NCBI GenBank assembly: GCA_027485915.1
Contig: JAIXQA010000063.1
Location: 22,886-86,885 of the forward strand
Origin: Alphaproteobacteria bacterium
Lineage (GTDB): Bacteria > Pseudomonadota > Alphaproteobacteria > Caulobacterales > Aquidulcibacteraceae
Length of the DNA: 64,000 nt
Direction of reading: 5' to 3'
Shown: one piece after another, positions 34,133-42,442 of the stretch
Layout: every line of letters begins with the position of its first letter
Position numbering within the stretch: position 1 is the stretch's first letter
The notes under the pieces: generated by a model
Told to the model about the DNA's origin: nothing
The model's database searches: none
What the model saw: only the letters and a program-made list of their open reading frames with translations
Made by a program: the position numbers and the translations under genes

Positions 34133-34378
34133 ATGTTGGCACTTAAGCCCAATTGCGAATGTTGTGATCGTGATTTGCCTGCAGACAGAGCCAAAGCATT
34201 TATCTGCACGTTTGAGTGCACTTATTGCGAGAGCTGCGCAACCGATAAGCTCGCTGGGATTTGCCCAGCTTGCCAAGGCAATCTGGTACCGCGACCAATC
34301 CGACCCGCGGCTGCCTTAGCCCGCTTCCCAGGGCAAGTTGAACGCGCGCCGCTTAAGGCCGCCTGTCAAGCAAAATAG
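34133..34378 (+). CDS. DUF1272 small zinc-ribbon-like protein
   Basis: An 81-residue protein with many cysteines in the DUF1272 pattern: LKPNCECCDRDLP, then ICTFECTYCESCA, then ICPACQGNLVPRP. The paired CxxC motifs suggest one or two zinc sites. Function is unknown. The ATG lies 4 bp after the parE stop; an in-frame start inside parE is possible but adds nothing conserved. Probably cotranscribed with parE. Confidence 0.87.
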   Translation: MLALKPNCECCDRDLPADRAKAFICTFECTYCESCATDKLAGICPACQGNLVPRPIRPAAALARFPGQVERAPLKAACQAK

Positions 34379-34444
34379 ATTTAGCCCCCTTGCCCTTGTG
34401 GCTTTTCCGCGCCAAACACCTCTCTCGCATGAGGGAGAAACGGC

Positions 34445-35611
34445 ATGAGCCACGAATTTGATATCATCGTATTTGGCGCTTCTGGCTTTACTGGCCGATT
34501 GGTGGCGGAATATCTCGCAGTAACTTATCCAACCGGTGTACGCTGGGCGATGGGTGGCCGTAGCCTAGAAAAATTAGCTCAAGTCCGAGATGAAATTGGC
34601 GCGCCCAAGGATACCCCCTTGGTCGTCTGCAACAGTGACGACGCAGCCTCGCTGAAGGCGATGGTAACGTCCACCAAAGTCGTTCTCACGACCGTTGGAC
34701 CCTATCAGCTTTATGGCAATGGCTTGGTCGCAGCCTGCGCCGAGCATGGCACGGATTATGTTGATCTGTGTGGCGAGCCCGCTTGGATGCGCAAGATGAT
34801 CGATGCCCATGAGGCGGCAGCAAAAGCTTCTGGAGCACGAATTGTGTTCTCCTGTGGCTTTGATTCCATCCCTTTCGATCTTGGTGTCCAAATGGCCCAG
34901 GAAGCAATGATCGCCAAAACCGGCAGCCCTGCCCCAAAGGTCAAGGGCCGTGTCCGCAAAATGAAGGGCACATTCTCGGGCGGCACGGCGGCTAGCCTAA
35001 AAGCCACTATGGCAGCGGCTATGAGCGAGCCAGGTGTGTTGGACCTGCTGCGCAACCCTTTTGCCCTGACCCCGGGCTTTGAAGGCCCAACCCAGCCCCA
35101 CGGCATGAAACCCTATTTGGACGAAGAAATGGGCACTTGGGTAGCCCCCTTCGTAATGGCCCCCATCAATACGCGCAATGTGCACCGCACCAATGCCCTA
35201 CTCGGCCACAAATATGGTGCCGGCCTTGTTTATGAGGAAATGATGGTGACGGGACCCGGCGAAAAGGGTCAAGCTATGGCTAATGCCATTGCAGGCGACA
35301 AAAGTCTTGGCGGTGAAGGTGGGCCTAAGCCCGGCGAAGGTCCTTCAAAGGAAGAGCGCGAGTCAGGCTTTTATGACGTCTTGTTCATTGCCCAATCAGA
35401 CGGCGCAGAAATTCAAGTTGTGGTCACAGGTGACCGTGATCCGGGCTATGGCTCGACCTCAAAGATGATTGCAGAATCTGCGCTCTGTCTGATCAACGAA
35501 GCCAAAGGCGTGGCAGGTGGGATTTGGACTCCAGGTGCGGTTATGGGCCCTGCCCTACGCGCCCGCCTCGTGAAAAGCGCCGGCCTCACCTTTGAGGTAG
35601 TAGCAGACTAA
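34445..35611 (+). CDS. Saccharopine dehydrogenase-like (trans-acting enoyl reductase family) oxidoreductase
   Basis: A 388-residue Rossmann enzyme. The N-terminus FDIIVFGASGFTGRLVAEYLA is the NAD(P)-binding loop, followed by VGPYQLYGNGLVAACAEHGTDYVDLCGEP and FSCGFDSIPFDLG, all typical of the saccharopine dehydrogenase-like oxidoreductase group. In mycobacteria a relative acts as a trans enoyl reductase in lipid synthesis; here the substrate is unknown. A lysine biosynthesis role is unlikely. It has its own short upstream gap and converges with recR. Confidence 0.8.
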   Translation: MSHEFDIIVFGASGFTGRLVAEYLAVTYPTGVRWAMGGRSLEKLAQVRDEIGAPKDTPLVVCNSDDAASLKAMVTSTKVVLTTVGPYQLYGNGLVAACAEHGTDYVDLCGEPAWMRKMIDAHEAAAKASGARIVFSCGFDSIPFDLGVQMAQEAMIAKTGSPAPKVKGRVRKMKGTFSGGTAASLKATMAAAMSEPGVLDLLRNPFALTPGFEGPTQPHGMKPYLDEEMGTWVAPFVMAPINTRNVHRTNALLGHKYGAGLVYEEMMVTGPGEKGQAMANAIAGDKSLGGEGGPKPGEGPSKEERESGFYDVLFIAQSDGAEIQVVVTGDRDPGYGSTSKMIAESALCLINEAKGVAGGIWTPGAVMGPALRARLVKSAGLTFEVVAD

Positions 35612-35624
35612 AGCCCAAGTGACC

Positions 35625-36251
35625 TCAGACGCTGCGGCGCGCCTTGAGGGCCGCCAGCAGCGTCCCGTCGTCTAAATGGTCCAATTCCCCGCCGACTGGC
35701 ACGCCGTGAGCCAATTTGGTGGTAGCAATTCCGCTGTCGGCCAATAAGTCAGCCAGATAATGAGCGGTTGTCTGGCCCTCAACAGTGGCGGCAAGGGCGA
35801 GGACAACTTCTGTGATGCCACCTTCTTGAATGCGCGACATAAGGCTTGCGATCCGCAAATCTTCCGGGCGCACGCCGTCTAAAGCCGACAAAACGCCACC
35901 CAATACGTGATATTGACCCTGATAGGCACCAGACCTTTCTAATGCCCATAAATCACTGACTTCCACCACAACACACAACGTGTTTTGATCCCGCGACAGG
36001 TCCGTACAGACCGAACACGGATCTTGCGTGTCGAGATTACCGCACCGATGACAGGCTTTCACCTTATCGGCCGCATCCGCCAGAGCTTGTCCCAAGGGCT
36101 GCATCAAACCATCCCGCTTCTTTAAAAGATGTAGCGCAGCGCGACGCGCCGACCGTGGCCCAAGACCAGGGAGTTTGGCCAAGAGCGAAACAAGCCGCTC
36201 AATTTCTGGACTGGCTGTGGCGCGTTTGGTTCGCGTGTTGCGATCAACCAT
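35625..36251 (-). CDS. recR: Recombination mediator RecR
   Basis: A 208-residue protein of the RecFOR gap-repair pathway, which loads RecA. It has an N-terminal helix-hairpin-helix ([17 protein letters not shown]), a C4 zinc finger ([16 protein letters not shown]), a TOPRIM domain ([22 protein letters not shown]-like GVLSALDGV), and the Walker B-like C-terminal region [12 protein letters not shown]. It follows ybaB by 2 bp in the conserved dnaX-ybaB-recR order. Confidence 0.96.
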   Translation of the reverse strand: MVDRNTRTKRATASPEIERLVSLLAKLPGLGPRSARRAALHLLKKRDGLMQPLGQALADAADKVKACHRCGNLDTQDPCSVCTDLSRDQNTLCVVVEVSDLWALERSGAYQGQYHVLGGVLSALDGVRPEDLRIASLMSRIQEGGITEVVLALAATVEGQTTAHYLADLLADSGIATTKLAHGVPVGGELDHLDDGTLLAALKARRSV

Positions 36252-36253
36252 AA

Positions 36254-36577
36254 TCAGAAGGGCATCTTAAAGCCGGGGGGCAGAGGCAGGCCGCCCATTA
36301 AGTCCTTTTCCATCGCCGCACGGCTGGCTTCAACTTTTTTACGCGCATCTTCAAATGCGGCCTTGATCAAGTCCTCAAGGATTTCGACGTCCTCTGGGAC
36401 GCAGAGACTTGGATCAATCGAGATTGCCAAGAGTTTGCCTTCCCCATTGCTGGTGACTTTAACCATGCCAGCACCTGCGCTGCCCTCGGCCTCAATTTTT
36501 TCCATTTTCTTATGCGCATCGGCAACTTTTGACTGCATCTGCTGCATCGTTTTCATCAATCCGCCAAGGTCTTTCAT
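36254..36577 (-). CDS. YbaB/EbfC family nucleoid-associated protein
   Basis: A 107-residue DNA-binding protein. The [20 protein letters not shown] helix, the central [20 protein letters not shown] strand pair and the C-terminal GGLPLPPGF are typical. Dimers bind DNA with little sequence preference and can influence nucleoid structure. Located between dnaX (48 bp upstream) and recR (2 bp downstream). Confidence 0.95.
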   Translation of the reverse strand: MKDLGGLMKTMQQMQSKVADAHKKMEKIEAEGSAGAGMVKVTSNGEGKLLAISIDPSLCVPEDVEILEDLIKAAFEDARKKVEASRAAMEKDLMGGLPLPPGFKMPF

Positions 36578-36625
36578 CGCACTCGTCCTGTAAGAAAGGG
36601 ATCGTTCATGATCCCATAGTTTATT

Positions 36626-38515
36626 CTAATCGCCAACGCGGCGGCGGTTAAAGTCCACCGATAAGACATTGCTGGATTCAGCCTCATCATCGTCATCTGC
36701 ATCCAATGGCACAGCCTCTAAGAGCACGTCAGGCACAGGGGCGGCGCGCACATCGAGGATGCGGGCACCAGGAAAGGCTTTGAGTGCCGCAACAACTTCA
36801 GGAGCCTGTTTGGCGGCATCAACGCGCTCTATCTCTAACCGCTTGTTGCGCTCCGCAATACTTTCCTGCCCGCCAGACCCCGCTTCGACGAGCCAATCTT
36901 CATCTGTCAGAGCCACCAAGGCCTCGACTGTGCGCTTTTGCAAGTCTGGCGGCGCATTTGGCAAAAGCTCAATTACCAAGCGCCCGGTTTCAAGGCTGAC
37001 GGGGCGCACAAAACGTTCAAGCTCAGTCACCAGCACGATCTCGCGCGCATCTTCTAGCGCCTCTAGCAAGCCCTCAAAACTTAAATTTGTCTTTGGGCTT
37101 TGGCTCGCCGCATTCGTCTGTGGCGCAACGGCGCTTTGCGTGGCCAGCAACACTTCTGGGTTGGAGCTTGGCGCTGAGGCGGCCGATGCCGCTGCCCCAA
37201 AGGCTGTCGTCGGCTGGCCGACGAGAAGGCGGGCTAAATCTTCCGGCGGCGGCAATTGCTGGGCGGCACAGGCACGTAACAAGCACATTTCAGCTGCCTG
37301 AACTGGGTCTGGCGCGCGCGCGGATTCCTCAAAGCCCCGCAAGATCAATTGCCAAAGACGACCAAGCGCTGCCGGGGTTGTACTCTGCGCGAAGGCCTTC
37401 ATTTGGCTAATATGATCACTTGCGCCAGCCGGTTGCCAATCAGCCCCCAACACGTCACCGCGGGAAATTTCGTGGGTCAAATCCATGAGATCCCGCAGCA
37501 CAAGGCCAGGATCAGCGCCTAAATCATATTGTTCGCGAAAAGCCTGTAAGGCAGTTTTGGCATCGCCTTTGAGGGTTGCCCCTAACAGGTCCATTGTTCG
37601 GGTGCGGTCCGCCAAACCCAGCATGTCGCGGATTTCAGCACCGGTCACGCCATTGCCTTGATCCTGCACAATGGCTTGATCCAACAGTGACAGGCCATCG
37701 CGGGCAGAGCCTTCGGCGGCCCGCGCAATCAGCTCTACCCCATCGCGCGCAATCTGCGTGCCTTCCCGGCGCGCAATTTTTTCCAGATAATCAGCCAAGA
37801 CAACAGGCTCGATCCGGCGCAAATCAAATCGTTGGCAGCGCGACAAAATTGTAACCGGAACCGAGCGAATTTCGGTCGTCGCAAAGATGAACTTCACATG
37901 CGGAGGTGGTTCCTCCAAGGTCTTCAACAACGCATTAAACGCGCTCTTTGACAGCATGTGCACTTCGTCAATGATATAGACCTTATAGCGCGCTGCGATG
38001 GGGCCGTAGCGCACGCCATCCAACAGTTCGCGCATGTCGCCAACCCCTGTCCGAGAGGCCGCATCAAGCTCAAAGACATCAGGATGATTGCCGCGCGTAA
38101 TGGCCTCGCACTGGCTGCCGAGGGGGTCAAGTTGGATTGATGGACGGTCGACCGCTGCGGATTGATAATTGAGCGCACGGGCAATCAAACGCGCTGTCGT
38201 GGTTTTGCCGACGCCGCGAACCCCTGTCAGCATAAAGGCATGGGCGATACGGTTGGAGGCAAAAGCATTGGTCAAGGTGCGAACCATCGCTTCTTGCCCA
38301 ATCAAATCTTCAAAGCGCTGCGGCCGGTATTTGCGGGCCAGAACCAAATAGGGTTGTGTACTTTTTTCAGCTGTTACCTTGGCCAAAGGGGCCTCTGCAG
38401 GCTCTCCAAACATCGACATCGTCAGATCGTCGCGCTCATGAACGGATTGGTCATGGTCCATGAGACTTCCTGACTGTGGAAGATCACCTTCACCGCCAAG
38501 ATCCGTTTCGTCCAT
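36626..38515 (-). CDS. dnaX: DNA polymerase III gamma/tau subunit
   Basis: About 629 residues; the AAA+ clamp-loader motor. Walker A is GVRGVGKTT (about 98-106), the sensor region is VYIIDEVHMLSKSAFNALLK, and SRCQRFDLRR carries the SRC motif. The zinc module is reduced to a single cysteine (GSQCEAITRGNHPD). The C-terminal half is a less conserved tau-like region. I start at ATG 38515; the open frame continues upstream through the SRP RNA, which cannot be coding. I saw no clear A-rich slippery site for a gamma product. The first 40 residues are acidic and poorly conserved. Confidence 0.94.
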   Translation of the reverse strand: MDETDLGGEGDLPQSGSLMDHDQSVHERDDLTMSMFGEPAEAPLAKVTAEKSTQPYLVLARKYRPQRFEDLIGQEAMVRTLTNAFASNRIAHAFMLTGVRGVGKTTTARLIARALNYQSAAVDRPSIQLDPLGSQCEAITRGNHPDVFELDAASRTGVGDMRELLDGVRYGPIAARYKVYIIDEVHMLSKSAFNALLKTLEEPPPHVKFIFATTEIRSVPVTILSRCQRFDLRRIEPVVLADYLEKIARREGTQIARDGVELIARAAEGSARDGLSLLDQAIVQDQGNGVTGAEIRDMLGLADRTRTMDLLGATLKGDAKTALQAFREQYDLGADPGLVLRDLMDLTHEISRGDVLGADWQPAGASDHISQMKAFAQSTTPAALGRLWQLILRGFEESARAPDPVQAAEMCLLRACAAQQLPPPEDLARLLVGQPTTAFGAAASAASAPSSNPEVLLATQSAVAPQTNAASQSPKTNLSFEGLLEALEDAREIVLVTELERFVRPVSLETGRLVIELLPNAPPDLQKRTVEALVALTDEDWLVEAGSGGQESIAERNKRLEIERVDAAKQAPEVVAALKAFPGARILDVRAAPVPDVLLEAVPLDADDDDEAESSNVLSVDFNRRRVGD

Positions 38516-38552
38516 GTTGGGGTTCCAAACTGTGGGTGCGCACAGGTACAAG

Positions 38553-38652
38553 GGTGGAGACCGAACGGCGACCCATAGCGAAACTCGTTGCGGCTGCTTC
38601 CTTCCGGACCTGACCGAATTGGCGAGGACTACGTCCACCGCCGATCTCCACG
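38553..38652 (-). ncRNA. ffs: Signal recognition particle RNA (small bacterial type)
   Basis: The minus strand contains GGTCAGGTCCGGAAGGAAGC, the universal SRP RNA apical loop bound by Ffh, within a self-complementary arm closed by GGAGA/TCTCC. Ends are approximate. The RNA ends about 37 bp upstream of the dnaX ATG. It forms the core of the targeting particle for membrane proteins. Confidence 0.96.
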
Positions 38653-38777
38653 CTCCATATCGCAACTCAGGCGGCTAGTTTCAAGCTCTAATGGCGGCAA
38701 TCCTGTGGATGTCGCAGGTGTGAGCGCACGACAAATCCCGCTTGACCAAGAAGGGCAGGCAAGTTCAGGTGCAATCT

Positions 38778-39731
38778 ATGTCCCACTCTTCAAACTTCAT
38801 CCCGTTCACTGCCTTCCCCCTCGACCGCGCCAGCGCTTTGCGCCGTGATGGAGAGCAGATGGAAGCCCTATTGCACCATCCAGATAGCGACTTAATTTTG
38901 ATCCAAGATGGCAAACCGGTTTTGAGCCAGGACTCGCGGTCACATGGCGCGCGCAAATTATTGCGCTTGGCCTGTGCCACCCGCGCAGCGTTTCTGCCTA
39001 AATCGAGCTCAGAGCCGGTTCTAATGGGTTTAGATGAGCAAGGCAGGGCAACTTTTGCGACTTCCCTGCCCGCCAGATTTGACCTCGACGAGGGACCTTT
39101 GCAAGGCTTGGGAGAAACTGAGGATTTGCGCATGGCTGCGGGGATCATGCACATGCCAGACCTCGCCTTAGCTGGAACCGCCAAAGCGATTTTGGATTGG
39201 CATAGCCGTCATAGTTATTGCGCCAATTGCGGCGAGGCCACGCATATGGCCGAAGCAGGTTGGAAGCGCGCCTGCCCGTCGTGCAAGACGGAGCATTTCC
39301 CGCGTACCGATCCCGTTGCCATCATGCTCGCCGTCAAAGGCGACCAATGCTTACTTGGACGCGGGATTGGCTTCCGGGCGGGCTATATTTCTGCACTAGC
39401 AGGCTTTATTGAGCCCGGCGAGACCATCGAAGAAGGCTGTGCGCGTGAGCTTTTTGAGGAGGCTGGTGTCAAAATGACCCGTGCGCGCATCGTCGCAAAC
39501 CAGCCTTGGCCCTTCCCATCCCAATTGATGGTGGGCTTAATCGCGGAGGTCGAAAGCTTTGACCTCACGATTGATACGCATGAAATCTCGCAAGCCATTT
39601 GGTATAGCAAGGATGAGGCGCGCCAGTTGTTATCTGAAGGTGGCTGCACACGTGATGGCGTGACCCTGCGTGCGCCGCCGCCCGTTGCCATTGCCCACCA
39701 TCTGATCCGAATTTGGGTCGAGGAAGGCTGA
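38778..39731 (+). CDS. nudC: NADH pyrophosphatase NudC (RNA deNADding enzyme family)
   Basis: About 317 residues. NudC hydrolyses NAD(H) and removes NAD caps from RNA 5' ends. It has a zinc finger (YCANCGEATHMAEAGWKRAC, then PSC), the EHFPRTDPVAIML segment, and the Nudix box GFIEPGETIEEGCARELFEE followed by AGV. The SQPWPFPS-type motif is present as NQPWPFPSQLM. I start at ATG 38778 rather than a TTG 36 bp upstream. It is divergent from the dnaX-SRP RNA unit and converges with the SH3 gene. Confidence 0.93.
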   Translation: MSHSSNFIPFTAFPLDRASALRRDGEQMEALLHHPDSDLILIQDGKPVLSQDSRSHGARKLLRLACATRAAFLPKSSSEPVLMGLDEQGRATFATSLPARFDLDEGPLQGLGETEDLRMAAGIMHMPDLALAGTAKAILDWHSRHSYCANCGEATHMAEAGWKRACPSCKTEHFPRTDPVAIMLAVKGDQCLLGRGIGFRAGYISALAGFIEPGETIEEGCARELFEEAGVKMTRARIVANQPWPFPSQLMVGLIAEVESFDLTIDTHEISQAIWYSKDEARQLLSEGGCTRDGVTLRAPPPVAIAHHLIRIWVEEG

Positions 39732-39758
39732 CCGCTTCTAAATTAAGCCACCAATTTT

Positions 39759-40877
39759 TTATGGCTGTGGGCCGACCGCTTGCGCTGTGGTGGCTGGTGC
39801 TGTTGGTGTCACAGGTAGAACGCCCTCTGTGGCTTCGGCAGCCGTCTTACTTGCGCCAGAAGCTTCGCCTCCGCTCTCGCCTGAGCCAGCACTGGCACCA
39901 TTCATCGTCAACAGAGTTGCTGGATCAATCGGCTTGGTTTGGCCTTGTGGAACATTCGGGCCCGGCGCTTCCGTACCATCAGGATAAACCCAGCGCGAGG
40001 CCCCGTCATCAATGCTGATTGCCGCTTTGGGCGCAAAGCCTTGGCTGCCGTCATTGAGCCGCAGCACATACCATGCAATTCCCGAATTGGTCTGACCAAT
40101 GACGCGCACCACTTCACCGGGCTGTAACGCGCGCACAATGCGGGATTCGGCCAACGGCGTCGCCTGAACATTGGCTATCTGAATCGCGCGGCCAACGGCA
40201 CCCACGGTTGCACTGTCCGCGCCAATGCCGTCATTGGTCCCGGCGTCATCATCCGCAGTCGTAAAGCGCTGCAGGATGTAGACAATATTGTTGCCATCCA
40301 ACGGAATACGCAGCCACAGCTCGCCTTCGGCCTCAACAGAACCATCCGAAACAAGGCGCGTGCCGCCATCAACCGTCCCAACAATTTTGCCCGACATGGA
40401 CGGAGTCTCACGCAGGTTTAACAGCGCAGAGGTCACAATATTCCGGACCCCGCCACTAATCTTATTGCTACTTGCGTTGGACATGATTTCGCGAAACAAT
40501 GCCTTTGGCGCAAATCCTTTGGCACCATCAACGGCTGTTAGGGAAAGCCACTCAACACCAGCCTTCACGCCCACACTTTGAGCTGACACGATGGTCCCCT
40601 CCTTAAGTACAAGCGCGACCGGGGCGCTTAAAGCTGGCTCGCGTCGAACCTCTGTCCGACCTAGCGCACTATAGGATTTCGGTCCTTCGAGAGTTGGCGA
40701 CAGGGATTGTTGACCCGAAAACATGGTCTTAAACCCATAGAAGGCCCCCGCAATGACCAAGGCAGCCACACCAATGGCAGCCAAAATCAATAGGATGCGG
40801 CTTGCACCTCCAGTCCCACCAGACCGCCTGTTTTGAAATGACTGGGATTCCTCGGAAAACATACTGATGGCTTTCAC
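39759..40877 (-). CDS. Membrane-anchored protein with three bacterial SH3 domains
   Basis: A 372-residue protein. A single membrane segment (RILLILAAIGVAALVIAGAF, about 26-45) is followed by three SH3-like domains in the presumed periplasm: roughly 70-130, 140-205 and 225-290. The second has the classic ALLNLRETPSMSGKIVGTV, the first and third are degenerate. A Pro/Ala/Glu-rich tail ends the protein. Such domains usually bind peptidoglycan peptides. It lies about 107 bp downstream of a similar three-SH3 protein on the same strand, so the two are probably paralogues in one operon. Function unknown. Confidence 0.75.
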   Translation of the reverse strand: MKAISMFSEESQSFQNRRSGGTGGASRILLILAAIGVAALVIAGAFYGFKTMFSGQQSLSPTLEGPKSYSALGRTEVRREPALSAPVALVLKEGTIVSAQSVGVKAGVEWLSLTAVDGAKGFAPKALFREIMSNASSNKISGGVRNIVTSALLNLRETPSMSGKIVGTVDGGTRLVSDGSVEAEGELWLRIPLDGNNIVYILQRFTTADDDAGTNDGIGADSATVGAVGRAIQIANVQATPLAESRIVRALQPGEVVRVIGQTNSGIAWYVLRLNDGSQGFAPKAAISIDDGASRWVYPDGTEAPGPNVPQGQTKPIDPATLLTMNGASAGSGESGGEASGASKTAAEATEGVLPVTPTAPATTAQAVGPQP

Positions 40878-40984
40878 TCAAAACAGGATTGGACTGGCGA
40901 CGAAATCAACGCTTCGACGGGTGCTTTATCAGGACTTGGCATCGCATAACAGGGGGTGCCTTAGCAGAACCAACAGCGTCTATC

Positions 40985-42274
40985 CTACTGATTGGGAACT
41001 AATGTGCGCCCCGATAACCACCCTTGAGTGCCTTTTGGCGAGGTCACTTGATACCACGGCATGCCAGCAACGATGCGCACATCTTCGACTGACATCAAAG
41101 TATCTGTGGGCAGTACTTCTAGAACCGGATCGCTTCCAGCCCCAGGCCTCGCCCGCAAACTGGCGGTTGGGGTGTCGACGCGCATCAACGTGCCGACGCT
41201 AACGGCCATAGGACCGGAAGCAATTTCCGCCTCGGCTTTAGGGGCGCTAGGTAAAGTGGTGTCGGGTGTTGTTGCAGCGGCAGTGGCGGCGTCGGGAGCG
41301 GTTCCCGCAACCGGCGCTTGTGTAGCCCGCACCGCAGAATTGCCCGAGATCCATCCCGTACGACCATTGGTCAATTGCACTTGGAACCAAGGCAAACCAT
41401 TTGACATTTGTTGGGCGACGACCATGACAAGCACCCCACTGCCAACTTGGCCCAATTGTGGGCTTTCAAAGGCGGGACTTTGATGGATGGATGCTGCCGA
41501 ACCCACAATTTGATAGGTCATGGGCTGCGCCAAAGCCACAGAGCCCAATTGAACCGGGGCAACCGGCATGATGGAGCCATTGATGGTGTTGCCAGCTAAG
41601 GGGTCTAAGCTCGAATAATCGCCTTCCCCTTCTCCCAAAGGTGCCAGCATATCTTCACGGATGAAGCCTGAGCGTGAACGATCGGTGGGGAGAGTGATGC
41701 GCAGCCAATTCAGACCGCCGACTTGGATCTGTCCAGTGACATCAAGGATCGTGTCTGGTGCTAACAGCATAATAACTGCACTGGTGGGATCAGGCGATAC
41801 ACGCGCCTCGGTCGATACATCGACCCGGCGCATTTCAGGCGGCGATATTTGCTGAACTTCAAGGCCTTCGGTCAAAGCGGAAAGACCGGCCGGATCGACG
41901 CCGATATTGGCGTCCTGCTCTGGCCCGAAAAGACGCCAGCCAATAAAGCCCACAAGAACCACTAAAGCGGTAATTGCCACCCATCGGGTTATTTGCATGA
42001 CACTTATGCCTGAGAATCCATCATAGGCAGGCTCAAGCTCTGGTGCTGTTCTGGGTTCAACTCGCGCTTCAAACCGTGGTTCGGTCCGTGGCGGCGGCGG
42101 GGGGCTTGGACGATAGCTTGGCGTAACTTGGTCGGCTGAGTCGACAATCGGTGCCAGCGGGCACCCACAGCGAGAACAAACACTGCCAGAACCGGCATAA
42201 GGCAGGTCGAGCTTATGGCGGGCAAACTCACATGCGCTCGGATCATTCGAACACCGACCTTTCCGCACAATCAC
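40985..42274 (-). CDS. Membrane protein with zinc-ribbon-like N-terminus and three SH3 domains
   Basis: A 429-residue protein. The N-terminal 40 residues carry five cysteines (C8, C15, C33, C36, C38; VCSRCGCPL) that resemble a zinc ribbon. A Pro-rich linker (52-72) and one membrane segment (about 95-117, [20 protein letters not shown]) follow, then three SH3-like domains, the last with [19 protein letters not shown] and [16 protein letters not shown]. Topology would place the ribbon in the cytoplasm and the SH3 domains in the periplasm, a possible signalling or scaffold design. Same architecture as the next gene downstream. No named family recognised. Confidence 0.75.
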   Translation of the reverse strand: MIVRKGRCSNDPSACEFARHKLDLPYAGSGSVCSRCGCPLAPIVDSADQVTPSYRPSPPPPPRTEPRFEARVEPRTAPELEPAYDGFSGISVMQITRWVAITALVVLVGFIGWRLFGPEQDANIGVDPAGLSALTEGLEVQQISPPEMRRVDVSTEARVSPDPTSAVIMLLAPDTILDVTGQIQVGGLNWLRITLPTDRSRSGFIREDMLAPLGEGEGDYSSLDPLAGNTINGSIMPVAPVQLGSVALAQPMTYQIVGSAASIHQSPAFESPQLGQVGSGVLVMVVAQQMSNGLPWFQVQLTNGRTGWISGNSAVRATQAPVAGTAPDAATAAATTPDTTLPSAPKAEAEIASGPMAVSVGTLMRVDTPTASLRARPGAGSDPVLEVLPTDTLMSVEDVRIVAGMPWYQVTSPKGTQGWLSGRTLVPNQ

Positions 42275-42385
42275 ACTCCTCGCCTATATCTGTTGAGCCA
42301 GCCTAACCAACCAAACTGGCTTGGCCAAGCGCCCTGCTGCGCTTTCGGCGGTTTATTTCTGCCCATGCTATGCAACAAGAGTGCC

Positions 42386-42420
42386 AAAACAAAAAGTCCC
42401 GGTCTTGCGACCGGGACTTT
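42386..42420 (-). terminator. Intrinsic terminator of hppA
   Basis: A perfect 12-bp stem AAAGTCCCGGTC / GACCGGGACTTT with a 4-base loop, followed on the minus strand by TTTTTG. It lies about 23 bp past the hppA stop codon. Confidence 0.9.
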
Positions 42421-42442
42421 CCAAATTTGCGTGACCTAAGCC

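Noticed and set aside
36669..37301. 210-codon open frame antisense to dnaX
   Set aside because: Low-complexity Ser/Ala-rich product mirroring the tau C-terminal codons; no start signal.
38516..38665. Upstream extension of the dnaX reading frame
   Set aside because: It would translate the SRP RNA; homology begins well after the ATG at 38515.
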